From NCBI GenBank assembly GCA_038239195.1, contig JBBSEZ010000146.1:1-20855 (forward strand): a stretch of 20,855 nucleotides of DNA. The letters run 5' to 3'. The notes below the pieces were generated by a model. That model was not told where the DNA came from. It saw only the letters and a list, made by a program, of their open reading frames with translations, and did not search any database. Below, in pieces: positions 13,329 through 20,767 of this stretch (within the stretch, counting starts at the first letter, position 1; every line of letters begins with the position of its first letter). Made by a program: the position numbers and the translations under genes. The DNA comes from JBBSEZ01 sp038239195. Lineage in GTDB: Bacteria > Planctomycetota > Planctomycetia > Gemmatales > Gemmataceae.

Positions 13329-14394
13329 TGGGCCCTGCGAGCGCCACCGCCGCGCCGGTGCGCGCGCTGCGCGCCACTGCTTCGGTGAACTCCATGTAGG
13401 CGACGCCCGTCGCGAAGTCGGTGAAGCGCACCGGGGCGCCGGTGCGGATTGAATCGACGAAGTCGGCCTCGACGCGCCAGCCGCCGGCCATCTCGGGGGG
13501 GATCGGGACCTCTTCGAGGGCCTCCAGCGCCCCGGGCGGGCTCCCGCGAGTTCGGCTGGCCCCGCGAATGCGGTCGGCGAGCAGGTCGTAAACGAGCGCC
13601 CCCTCGCTGCCGAACAGGCCGATGCTCATCTCCTGCCCGAACGGGGCGACCCCGCTGAACTGGTAGGTGGCGCGGGCGCCGCCAGGCAGGGCGGTGAGCA
13701 CCTGCACGCTGTCGGGCGTGCCGACCGGGCGGACGGCGTTGCTCTCCGGGTCGATGCGCTGGGCGATGAAGGCGTGCGCCTGCGCCAGCACACACGTCGG
13801 CGAGGGCACCCAGCGCAGTAGCGTCTCGTGCAGGATGCCCAGCGTCAGCACGTTGACGCCCGACAGCCCGGCGTCCTGGCGCCACGACAGGGGCGCGTCG
13901 GGCGCGGCCAGGCCGCCCTGGCGATGCACGACGGCAATCTCGCGCACCTCGCCCAGGTAGCCTCCTCGCACGAGCTCGAGCATGACCTCGTGGCCCTTGA
14001 GCCCGAACGGGCTGGGGACGACCTGCGCCACCAGGTTCGGATGGCGCCGACTGGCCGCCAACATCTGGTGCGCCTCGGCGGCGTTGCGGCTGAGGCGCGC
14101 CTCGGTGAGAACGTGCTTGCCGGCGTCGAGCGCGGCCAGCGCGATCGGACAGTGCAGATAGGGCCAGGTGCCGATGCACACGGCATCGACGTCGGGAGCG
14201 GCCACCACTTCTTCCCAGCTCGCGCAGACGCGCGGAATGTCGAGCTCGCGGGCGACGGCAGCGCTCGATTCGGGCCGCCGGTTGCAGACGGCGACCAGCT
14301 CGACGCCAGGGACGGCGCGCAGGCCGGGGACGTGGCGCAAGCGGGTGTTGGCGCCGGCGCCGATCAGCCCGACGCGCAGCGGCGGAGCGAGCAT
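13321..14394 (-). CDS. Gfo/Idh/MocA-family oxidoreductase
   Basis: A 357-residue NAD(P)-dependent dehydrogenase-like protein. The Rossmann fold starts LRVGLIGAGANTRLRHVPGL (GAGANTR at 12-18). VDAVCIGTWPYLHCPIALAALDAGKHVLTEARLS follows. The family's usual E-K-P, whose lysine takes part in catalysis or cofactor binding, reads E-A-R at 98-100 here, so the activity may be altered or lost. The C-terminal alpha/beta domain (from about residue 125) has GYLGEVREIAVVHR and a typical end, FVDSIRTGAPVRFTDFATGVAYMEFTEAVARSA. Substrates of the family are mostly sugars or sugar acids; none can be named here. GAGGAGG shortly before ATG 14394 is a good ribosome site. A strong hairpin terminator lies 33-62 nt upstream. 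Confidence 0.88.
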   Translation of the reverse strand: MLAPPLRVGLIGAGANTRLRHVPGLRAVPGVELVAVCNRRPESSAAVARELDIPRVCASWEEVVAAPDVDAVCIGTWPYLHCPIALAALDAGKHVLTEARLSRNAAEAHQMLAASRRHPNLVAQVVPSPFGLKGHEVMLELVRGGYLGEVREIAVVHRQGGLAAPDAPLSWRQDAGLSGVNVLTLGILHETLLRWVPSPTCVLAQAHAFIAQRIDPESNAVRPVGTPDSVQVLTALPGGARATYQFSGVAPFGQEMSIGLFGSEGALVYDLLADRIRGASRTRGSPPGALEALEEVPIPPEMAGGWRVEADFVDSIRTGAPVRFTDFATGVAYMEFTEAVARSARTGAAVALAGPTV

Positions 14395-14426
14395 GACAGG
14401 GCCTCCTCAGGACCGGACGAACGCGA

Positions 14427-14456
14427 AACAGCCCGGGGCAAGCGCCCCGGGCTGTT
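14427..14456 (-). terminator. Strong hairpin terminator after the HEAT-repeat gene
   Basis: A perfect 13-bp stem (14427-14439 with 14444-14456) with a 4-nt loop is flanked by A-rich and T-rich ends: AAC...GTT, with TTTCGCGTT following on the minus strand. It lies 22 nt after the HEAT gene stop and should end that transcript. It is 32 nt before the oxidoreductase start, so that gene needs its own promoter or depends on read-through. Confidence 0.75.
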
Positions 14457-14477
14457 ATTCTAGTCGGCGCCTCGCCT

Positions 14478-15317
14478 TCAGTCGCTGCCCCAGCCGACCA
14501 CGCGGCGGAACTTCTCGCCGACGGTCGGCTGGTGGACGACGGCCGAGTCACCCGTTCGGTTCACGAAGTCCGACCAGGCCTGGGCGTCGGGAGGCAAGTG
14601 TTGCCCGGTGGCGACTTGCAGCGACTCGTGCGCCCGGTTGCGGAGGGCGACGTCCTGCTCGCCGCGCAGCACCTCGACGAGGGCCTGGGTAGCCTGTGGC
14701 TGCGAGAAGCGGGCCAGGGCGCGGGCGGCGGCGATGCGCTCGTCGAGCTTCAACTGGCGCTCCGGGTCGGCGCCCTCGACGGCAGGCTCGCGCAGCGCCC
14801 GGAGCAAGGTCTTGATCGCCTCGGGATTGCCCGTTTGCCCGAGCCCTTGCAACGCGAGACAGCGAATGACCGAGGCCGTCTCCGGCGGGTAGGCCCCGGC
14901 GCGGTAGTAGGCATCGTCGAGCCCCTTGACGGCGCGCGGGTCCTTGAAGTGGCGCAGGGCGTCGATGGCGGCCATGCGGCAGACGGCGTGTTCCTCGGTC
15001 GCCGCCGCGGCATTCAGGATGTTGAGGACGACCTCCTGATCTTTCTCGTCTCCGCCGTTGGCGAGCGGCTCCTTGAGGGAGCGGAGCGCGTCGGCGCGCA
15101 GCTTGCCGCTCTTGCTGTCCCGGAGGACGACCATTGGGTCGGGCGTATGGAACAGGTTATCGACCTTGAAGTCGCGGCTAGTCACCTCTTCCCAGAAGTT
15201 GGAACAGCCCCCCAGCCCGCAGCAGGCCGCCGCGAGCGCGCCCAGCAGCCAGCGCGGCCAGGGCGGGAGCGACCTTTCGGCGGCACGGCCCCGGTGCGGT
15301 TTCCCTTCTCTGGTCAC
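14478..15317 (-). CDS. HEAT-repeat lipoprotein
   Basis: A 279-residue exported protein. After a basic N-terminus and hydrophobic segment (WLLGALAAACCGLGGC), Cys38 is a probable lipidation site. Residues about 60-245 are alpha-helical HEAT/PBS-type repeats: LRADALRSLKEP, CRMAAIDALRHFKDPRAVKGL, VIRCLALQGLGQTGNPEAIKTLLRAL and ERIAAARALARFSQPQATQALVEVL. The C-terminal 35 residues include DAQAWSDFVNRTGD and are less regular. HEAT scaffolds mediate protein-protein contacts; planctomycetes have many such envelope proteins of unknown role. The GTG start at 15317 is supported by GGGAGGGGG just upstream. It is divergent from the DUF1294 gene, with a 148-nt shared upstream region. Confidence 0.85.
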   Translation of the reverse strand: MTREGKPHRGRAAERSLPPWPRWLLGALAAACCGLGGCSNFWEEVTSRDFKVDNLFHTPDPMVVLRDSKSGKLRADALRSLKEPLANGGDEKDQEVVLNILNAAAATEEHAVCRMAAIDALRHFKDPRAVKGLDDAYYRAGAYPPETASVIRCLALQGLGQTGNPEAIKTLLRALREPAVEGADPERQLKLDERIAAARALARFSQPQATQALVEVLRGEQDVALRNRAHESLQVATGQHLPPDAQAWSDFVNRTGDSAVVHQPTVGEKFRRVVGWGSD

Positions 15318-15385
15318 TGGCCCCCTCCCTTCCCTTCTCCCGTCGCGCGCCCAACCCCCCCCCCGTACGGGCGCGCCCTACCGAC

Positions 15386-15415
15386 CTGGCAGAACAGGAG
15401 CGGCGGGGGTATATC
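15386..15415 (+). promoter_or_regulatory. Possible promoter for the DUF1294 gene
   Basis: CTGGCA (15386-15391) and TATATC (15410-15415) lie 18 nt apart in the divergent region, with 4 of 6 matches each. TATATC is the only A/T-rich hexamer there. The complement (GATATA) could equally belong to a promoter of the HEAT gene on the other strand. A run of ten Cs at 15355-15364 is nearby. Confidence 0.3.
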
Positions 15416-15465
15416 ACCACCTCCGCGCCCCCGCAAGAGCAACTTCGCGCCCGGAGGAAGAAGAA

Positions 15466-15897
15466 ATGCCCAGGCGATCTCGTCCCGAGCTCGAGCACGG
15501 CATCGCCGCCGTGGTTCTCGCGCTGCTCCTCGCGGCCCTCTTCTTCTTGCTCTTCCGCCTGCCGCACCTGTGGTACTACTGCGTCGCCGACTGGCTCGTC
15601 TCCGTGAACCTCGTCGCGTTCGCGTATTACGGCTTCGACAAGCACCGGGCGCGCGTCGCCGGCCGGCGCGTCCCCGAGGTGGTGCTGCACTTTCTCGCGG
15701 TCGTCGGCGGCACCCTCGGCGCCTACCTCGGGATGCGCGTCTTCCGGCACAAGACCATCAAGGGCCCGTTCCGGCTGGTGTTCTGGTTCATCGTCGTGCT
15801 GCAACTCGCGCTCCTCGTCGCCGTCGTCTACCGCGTGGGGAAGCATACGCGCGAGGAGGGCGCGATTGGTGCTTGGCAAGCCCGAGGCATCGGGTAG
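15466..15897 (+). CDS. DUF1294 family membrane protein
   Basis: A 143-residue inner-membrane protein with about four hydrophobic segments (residues 12-30, 35-55, 72-90, 102-123). It shows the DUF1294 pattern: YYGFDKHRARVAGRRVPE (DK at 58-59, RVPE at 68-71), FLAVVGGTLGAYLGMRVFRHKT (RHKT at 94-97), then KGPFRLVFWFIV. The function of the family is unknown. In some bacteria the domain is fused to a cold-shock domain; here it stands alone. ATG 15466 has GGAGG at 15453-15457 in good position. The stop codon TAG is part of the -10 hexamer of the next promoter, and the kinase gene starts 51 nt downstream. Confidence 0.88.
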   Translation: MPRRSRPELEHGIAAVVLALLLAALFFLLFRLPHLWYYCVADWLVSVNLVAFAYYGFDKHRARVAGRRVPEVVLHFLAVVGGTLGAYLGMRVFRHKTIKGPFRLVFWFIVVLQLALLVAVVYRVGKHTREEGAIGAWQARGIG

Positions 15898-15900
15898 AAT
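15873..15900 (+). promoter_or_regulatory. Sigma70-like promoter for the kinase gene
   Basis: TTGGCA (15873-15878) and TAGAAT (15895-15900) are separated by 16 nt, each with 5 of 6 consensus matches; it is the best promoter read in this window. It lies inside the last codons of the DUF1294 gene, with the TAG stop forming the first half of the -10. The leader would be about 40 nt. Confidence 0.62.
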
Positions 15901-15948
15901 AGACCGGCAGTCGAATCAAACGCCAAGAGGCGCCATTCCGAGCCCATC

Positions 15949-17388
15949 ATGGAAATCCTGGACTCCATCACCTTCGGCCAGCACGCGTTCAAGCTCGGGC
16001 TGATAACCGAGGCCCAGCTCCGCGAAGCCCTGGAAGAGGCACGCGAGGAGAGCGGCAAGGCCGAGCCCGAACTGCCGTTCCTGATGCGCGTCCTCGAGCG
16101 CAAGGGGTGGCTGACCAACTATCAGTCCAGCAAGGTCATGAAGGGCGACGTGGACGGCTTCTTCCTCGGCGGCTACGAGGTGCTCTACAAGATCTCGTCG
16201 GGGAGCTTTGGCCGGGTCTTCCGCGCCGAGGACCCGCGCACCGGCCGCGTCGTCGCCGTCAAAGTGCTGCGCCGGCGCTGGAGCGAGGACCAGGCGCGCA
16301 TCGACCTGTTCATCCGCGAGGGCCGCGTGGGCCTGACGCTCAAGCACCCCAACATCGTCGAGGTGCTGGCGATCAACCAGGACCTCGCCTCCCGACAATA
16401 CTACATCGCGATGGAGTTCGTCGAGGGCGGCAACCTGCGCGAGATCCTGCAAATCCGCAAGACGCTCTCCGTCCCCGAAGCGTTGCGCATCCTCGAAGAC
16501 GCCACGTCCGGGCTGGCCTACGCCTATTCGCGCAGCATCACCCACCGCGACATCAAACTCACGAACTTGCTCGTCTCCAGTCAGGGCGAGGCGAAGCTGG
16601 TGGACTTCGGCCTCGCGCAGATGTTCGCCGCGTTGGCCCGCGACGGCGAGCAGGTCGATCGCACCGTCGATTACGCCGGGCTGGAGAAGGCGACGGGGGT
16701 GAAGTCGGGCGACGTGCGGAGCGACATCTACTTCCTGGGCTGCGTCTTCTCCGAGGCGCTCACGGGCCGGTCGCCGATCGTGATGACCCGGGACAAGCAC
16801 GCGCGCATGTCCAAGCGCCGCTTCGAGGAGGTGCAACCGCTGCGCCCCGGCGAGGTCGCCGCCCCGCCCTCGGTCTACCAGATGGTCGAGACGATGATGG
16901 CCCTGAGCCCGCAGTCGCGCTATCAGACGCCATCGCAGCTGCTCGACGCCGTCAAGGCGGCGCGGCGCGAGGTCTCCGGCGACACCGACAAGGGCACGAA
17001 GGGCAAGCCGGCGTCGCGCACCCTCTTCGTCGTCGAGAGCGACCAGCGGCTGCAAGACGCCCTGCGCGACAAGTTCAAGGAGCTGGGCTATCGCGTGTTC
17101 CTGGCCGGCGACCCGCTGCGCGCCCTCGACCGCTTCCGCCAGCAGCCCTACGACGCGCTCATCGTGGACGTCGAGACGGTCGGCGAGGATGGGGTTTTGG
17201 TGTTCGAGCGCGTGCTCGCCGAGTCCACGCTGAAGAGCTCGCCGTGCGCCGGCATCATGATCCTGGGGCAGGACCAGGCCGACCTTGCGCGGCACGTCCC
17301 CGCTGGCGCCAACGCCGTCGCGATGGTCCGGCCGGTGACGCTCAAGCAGCTCCATCGCAAGCTCCAGGAGTTGATGGGTGAGGAGTGA
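15949..17388 (+). CDS. Ser/Thr protein kinase fused to a receiver domain
   Basis: A 479-residue cytoplasmic protein. Residues 1-70 carry the helical extension common in planctomycete kinases (LGLITEAQLREAL, KGWLTNYQSSKVMKG). The kinase domain (about 75-340) has a Gly loop SSGSFGRV, the VAVK lysine (105), the alphaC Glu124, HRDIKLTN (catalytic Asp201) and DFG (219-221). The usual APE reads GLE (244-246), so the activation segment is atypical. After a short linker, residues 357-475 form a CheY-like receiver. Asp407 is the probable phosphoacceptor, an ESD replaces the acidic pair, and the conserved lysine reads Arg (461, VRPVT), so phosphotransfer may be altered. No transmembrane segment or histidine kinase partner is visible. 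The ribosome site is weak. A perfect palindrome begins at the base after the stop. Confidence 0.9.
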   Translation: MEILDSITFGQHAFKLGLITEAQLREALEEAREESGKAEPELPFLMRVLERKGWLTNYQSSKVMKGDVDGFFLGGYEVLYKISSGSFGRVFRAEDPRTGRVVAVKVLRRRWSEDQARIDLFIREGRVGLTLKHPNIVEVLAINQDLASRQYYIAMEFVEGGNLREILQIRKTLSVPEALRILEDATSGLAYAYSRSITHRDIKLTNLLVSSQGEAKLVDFGLAQMFAALARDGEQVDRTVDYAGLEKATGVKSGDVRSDIYFLGCVFSEALTGRSPIVMTRDKHARMSKRRFEEVQPLRPGEVAAPPSVYQMVETMMALSPQSRYQTPSQLLDAVKAARREVSGDTDKGTKGKPASRTLFVVESDQRLQDALRDKFKELGYRVFLAGDPLRALDRFRQQPYDALIVDVETVGEDGVLVFERVLAESTLKSSPCAGIMILGQDQADLARHVPAGANAVAMVRPVTLKQLHRKLQELMGEE

Positions 17389-17460
17389 GCCCCGCCCGCA
17401 TCGCGAAACGGCAAGCAAGAAGGGGCCCTCTTGCTTGCCGTTTCGCGATGCGGGCGGGGC
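17389..17460. repeat. Perfect 72-nt palindromic element
   Basis: Two 32-bp arms (17389-17420 and 17429-17460) are exact complements around AGGGGCCC. It starts at the base directly after the kinase TGA and ends 13 nt before the next start codon. As RNA it would be a very stable hairpin able to stop transcription or protect 3' ends. The lack of a T-run and the perfect arms fit a recently placed REP/MITE-like element. Confidence 0.93.
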
Positions 17461-17473
17461 CTGGAGAACGAGC

Positions 17474-18283
17474 ATGCGAGCAGCCCGGAAAGGTGTCGCG
17501 CTGGTGTTGCTGCTCGCGGGGCGCGCCGACGCGGCGGCGCCGCCCGCGGCCGAGCGGCGCGTGGGACCGGTGCCGGAGGGGCTGCGCAAGGCGCTCGGGC
17601 TGGCGCCCTTCTACAAGAAGCACGTCGATGCCGGCGGCTTCCCTGTTTTGAGCTCCGAGAAGGTGTCGGACAAGGCACTCCTGGAGGCGGCGTACCTCGT
17701 CGATCGGATGCTGGCCGGGCGGGAGGACGTGCGCAGGGCGCTCATCAAGAACAAGGTACGCCTGGCCGTGATGTCGCCGAAGGAGCAGACGACCGACGTG
17801 CCGGAACACAGCGACCTCAAGCCGAAGGAGTACTGGGACCGGCGGGCACGCGGGCTGGGGCCGACGCGCTGGCGGCCGGCCGTCAGTTGCGCGGAGGAGA
17901 ACCTGCTCAATTTGAAGGGCGATCGGTACGCGAAGGAGAACATCCTGATCCACGAGCTCGCGCATGCGATTCATCTGATGGGGCTGAACGTGGCCGAGCC
18001 GACGTTCGACGCCCGGCTGCGAAAGACCTACGACGGGGCGATGAAGAAGGGGCTGTGGAAGAAGACGTATGCGGCGACGAACCATGCCGAGTACTGGGCG
18101 GAGGGGGTGCAGTCGTACTTCGACTGCAACGCCCCGCCGAACCACGACCACAACGACGTCGATACGCGCGAGAAGCTGGCGAAGTACGATGCGGAGTTGT
18201 TCGAGCTGATCGACGAAACGTTTCGGAGGCCGGCGTGGCGGTACGTGCGGTATGATAGGCGGCATCCCGCGGGGAAGCGGTGA
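17474..18283 (+). CDS. Secreted putative zinc metallopeptidase (HELAH)
   Basis: A 269-residue protein with a signal peptide (GVALVLLLAGRADA, cleavage near residue 20-22). The centre holds ENILIHELAHAIHLMGL, so His160, Glu161 and His164 form an HExxH zinc site. ATNHAEYWAEGVQSYFDCN follows about 40 residues later, where Glu206 or Glu210 is the likely third ligand, as in gluzincins. The N-terminal part (LAPFYKKHVDAGGFPVLSS...LLEAAYLVDRML) resembles the start of exported proteins of this kind. I do not recognise a named peptidase family. An anthrax lethal factor-like or collagenase-like fold is possible, but substrate and activity are unknown. The ATG is 13 nt after the palindrome with GGAG upstream. 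The WD40 gene follows 16 nt after the stop. Confidence 0.78.
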   Translation: MRAARKGVALVLLLAGRADAAAPPAAERRVGPVPEGLRKALGLAPFYKKHVDAGGFPVLSSEKVSDKALLEAAYLVDRMLAGREDVRRALIKNKVRLAVMSPKEQTTDVPEHSDLKPKEYWDRRARGLGPTRWRPAVSCAEENLLNLKGDRYAKENILIHELAHAIHLMGLNVAEPTFDARLRKTYDGAMKKGLWKKTYAATNHAEYWAEGVQSYFDCNAPPNHDHNDVDTREKLAKYDAELFELIDETFRRPAWRYVRYDRRHPAGKR

Positions 18284-18299
18284 GCGAGGAGGGCAAGCC

Positions 18300-20243
18300 G
18301 TGTACTTCCGATGGTCGGGCGCGTTGTTGATGCTGTTCGCGTGTCGGGGCGTCGAACCGGCAGTGTTCGCTGCCGCCCCGCCTCAACTGCGCCACGACCC
18401 CTACGGCGACGTGCTGCCCGCATGCGCGCTGGCCCGTATCGGGACGAGCCGGCTCCGCCACGGGGGCGAGGTTGTGGCGCTAGCCTTCGCGCCCGACGGC
18501 AAGACGTTGGCCTCCGTCGGCGAGGACCAAACCATGGCGCTCTGGGAGAGCAGGACCGGCAAGGAGGTCTGGCGCAACGGCCCCCAGCGCGGCTTCTGTT
18601 CGGCGCTCGCGTGGAGCGCCGACGGCAAACAGCTCCTCGCCATCGAGGCTGGGTTCGATGGCATTCGGCGCTGGGACGCGCGGAGTGGTGCCCCCCACAA
18701 ATCGACGCGCATGCCTGGGGGGCTCGTGACCAACCTCTTCCAGAACGGGCAGGTGCTGTTCGCGGAGGACAAGGGCATCCGCGTCCGGGATGCGGTGACG
18801 GGCAAGGAGTTGGGCCTCCACATCCCGGCCGAGGGGGTTCCCTCCCTCTCCGCTGATGGGAAGCGGCTCGCCGTTGGATCGAGCGGGGCGCGCGAGGGCT
18901 CGGTCTACGAAGTCAGAACCGGCAAGCGCCTTTGCGCGTTCGGGCGGCGCGGAGGTTCGACAGCCTTGGCCCTCTCCCCGGATGGGAAGCGCCTCGCTGA
19001 GGCTCGCGCCGGCAGCCGGTTCGTCCGCTTCTTCGACGCCTCCACCGGCAAGGAGCTCCGCCCGTTCAAAGGCTACCAGGAAGCCCCGGCGGTGCTGGTC
19101 TTCTCCTGGGACGGCAGACAGCTCGCCGCGGGAGGAATGGACGGGACCGTCTCCGTGTGGGAGGTCGAGGCCGGCGAGTTGCACTGCACGTTCCCCGCGG
19201 CCGACAACGCGGTTCGCTGCCTTAGTTTCTCGCCGGACGGCAAGGCCCTCGCCTCAGGCGGGGGGCGCCACATCCGCCTCTGGGACGTACCGACCGGCAA
19301 GCCTGCTCCTGCGATGGGTTCGAGGGGGGGGCCCGTCCACCACGTCGCCTTCTCCCTCTGCGGCACACTCATCGCGACGGCGGGAGGGACGGGCCCCGTG
19401 CCGGAACTTGCGCTCTGGGACGCGGCGACCGGGAAGCTCCGTCAGCGCGTGGGAGGCTTCCGCGGCGCCGTCCTGGGGCTCGCGTTTGGCGCCCACCGCA
19501 AAGAGTTGGTCGTCGTGCAGGATAAGGTGGCGTTCCCTGACGAGGCCGACCAAGCCATCGTGCGCTCCTACGACCTTCGCTCGGGCAAAGAAACCCGTCG
19601 CTTCCTCGTCGCGCTTTCCCCCCTTTTGGTCCCGAAAGGGAGGCAACGGGTTGCCTTCTCGCCTGGTGGGAAGTACCTCGCCTTCACCCCGCACGCCGGG
19701 GGGATGAATGCATTCGTCGAGACGTGGGAGGTCGCGGCGGGCAAGAAACTGCGCTCGACGGTGGTGGCGGCAAACGACCCCACCTTCGCCATTTCCGCCG
19801 ACGGCAACCTGCTGCTGCTTTTTCGGACAGAGAAGGAGGAGCTCTACGCACTCCCCCCTGGCAAGGCCCGGCGCGTTCGCTTGCGCTTGGGGGATGGCTT
19901 TGATGGGTCGCACGTGCCTGCCTGCTCCCCCGATGGCACTTCGCTGGCGACCGCAAGCGCCGGCGGCGCCCACCTGTGGGACTTGAAGACTGGCAAGCCT
20001 CGCCACCTGTCCACCGAATCGGCGGGGTGTTTGGTTTTTTCGCCCGACGGCAAGCTCGTCATTGCTGGCTACGCGACCGGCTCCGTCCGTGTGTGGGACG
20101 TCGGGTCGGGCAAGTTGCGGCACGAACTGAAAGGCCACCGCGGCGCCATCACCGCCGTCGCCTTCTCCCCCGACGGCAAGCGCCTCGCCAGCGCCAGCAC
20201 CGACACCACCGTCCTCATCTGGGACGTTTCGCGCCCCAAGTAA
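18300..20243 (+). CDS. Exported WD40-repeat protein
   Basis: A 647-residue protein that begins at GTG 18300, with GAGGAGGG just upstream. The N-terminus is a signal peptide (WSGALLMLFA...VFAAAP). Then comes RIGTSRLRHGGEVVALAFAPDGKTLASVGEDQTMALWE, the usual opening of planctomycete WD40 proteins. About a dozen WD40 blades follow, with repeated 'AFSPDGKRLAS...VWDV.TGK.L', probably making two beta-propellers, and the last ends AFSPDGKRLASASTDTTVLIWDVSRPK. It is a scaffold with no visible catalytic domain. The tight spacing suggests co-transcription with the metallopeptidase before it (16 nt) and the OsmC gene after it (11 nt). Starting further upstream, as at 18252, would overlap the previous gene and spoil the signal peptide. 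Confidence 0.86.
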   Translation: MYFRWSGALLMLFACRGVEPAVFAAAPPQLRHDPYGDVLPACALARIGTSRLRHGGEVVALAFAPDGKTLASVGEDQTMALWESRTGKEVWRNGPQRGFCSALAWSADGKQLLAIEAGFDGIRRWDARSGAPHKSTRMPGGLVTNLFQNGQVLFAEDKGIRVRDAVTGKELGLHIPAEGVPSLSADGKRLAVGSSGAREGSVYEVRTGKRLCAFGRRGGSTALALSPDGKRLAEARAGSRFVRFFDASTGKELRPFKGYQEAPAVLVFSWDGRQLAAGGMDGTVSVWEVEAGELHCTFPAADNAVRCLSFSPDGKALASGGGRHIRLWDVPTGKPAPAMGSRGGPVHHVAFSLCGTLIATAGGTGPVPELALWDAATGKLRQRVGGFRGAVLGLAFGAHRKELVVVQDKVAFPDEADQAIVRSYDLRSGKETRRFLVALSPLLVPKGRQRVAFSPGGKYLAFTPHAGGMNAFVETWEVAAGKKLRSTVVAANDPTFAISADGNLLLLFRTEKEELYALPPGKARRVRLRLGDGFDGSHVPACSPDGTSLATASAGGAHLWDLKTGKPRHLSTESAGCLVFSPDGKLVIAGYATGSVRVWDVGSGKLRHELKGHRGAITAVAFSPDGKRLASASTDTTVLIWDVSRPK

Positions 20244-20254
20244 GGAGCACGCTC

Positions 20255-20767
20255 ATGCGCGCCGAAGACCTCCGCGCCCTGCAAGCCCCCGTCAAGGCCC
20301 GCTACCGCGACGACCCCGGCGCCGCCATCGTGACACTGAAGGCCCACGGCGCGCTCGGCGCCGACAATGTCACGTGCAAGGTCGAGACCGGCCGCGCCTT
20401 CGTCGAGGCCGGCCTGCACCCCGCCACCGGCGGTGACGGCCTGGCCGCCTGCTCCGGGGACATGCTCCTCGAAGCGCTGGTGGCGTGCGCCGGCGTGACG
20501 CTGCGCGCCGTCGCGACCGCCCTGGACATGCCGGTGCGTGGGGGGAAAGTGCTTGCCGAGGGCGACCTCGACTTTCGCGGCACCCTCGGCGTGAGCAAGG
20601 AGGCGGCGGTCGGCTTCAAGGAGGTGCGCCTGCGCTTCGACCTGGACACCGACGCGACGCCCGAGCAGCTCGCGACGCTGCTGAAGCTCACCGAGCGCTA
20701 CTGCGTTGTGTACCAGACGCTCAGGCAGCCCCCGGCGTTGAGCGTGACCATAGCCCCGAAGGACTGA
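20255..20767 (+). CDS. OsmC-family protein
   Basis: A 170-residue protein with the OsmC/Ohr fold. The two redox positions are Cys78, in CSGDMLLEALVACAGVTL, and Cys150, in TERYCVVYQTL. Family members reduce organic hydroperoxides with these cysteines. The surrounding pattern (RAVATALDMPVRGGKVLAEGDLDFRGTLGV, KEVRLRFDLDTDATPEQL) is the usual central part. An additional Cys66 precedes the motif. The second site lacks the CPV of Ohr/OsmC proper, so it may be a YhfA-type relative with another thiol role. AAGGAG at 20242-20247, overlapping the WD40 stop codon, is 7 nt before ATG 20255, which supports co-translation with that gene. Confidence 0.85.
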   Translation: MRAEDLRALQAPVKARYRDDPGAAIVTLKAHGALGADNVTCKVETGRAFVEAGLHPATGGDGLAACSGDMLLEALVACAGVTLRAVATALDMPVRGGKVLAEGDLDFRGTLGVSKEAAVGFKEVRLRFDLDTDATPEQLATLLKLTERYCVVYQTLRQPPALSVTIAPKD

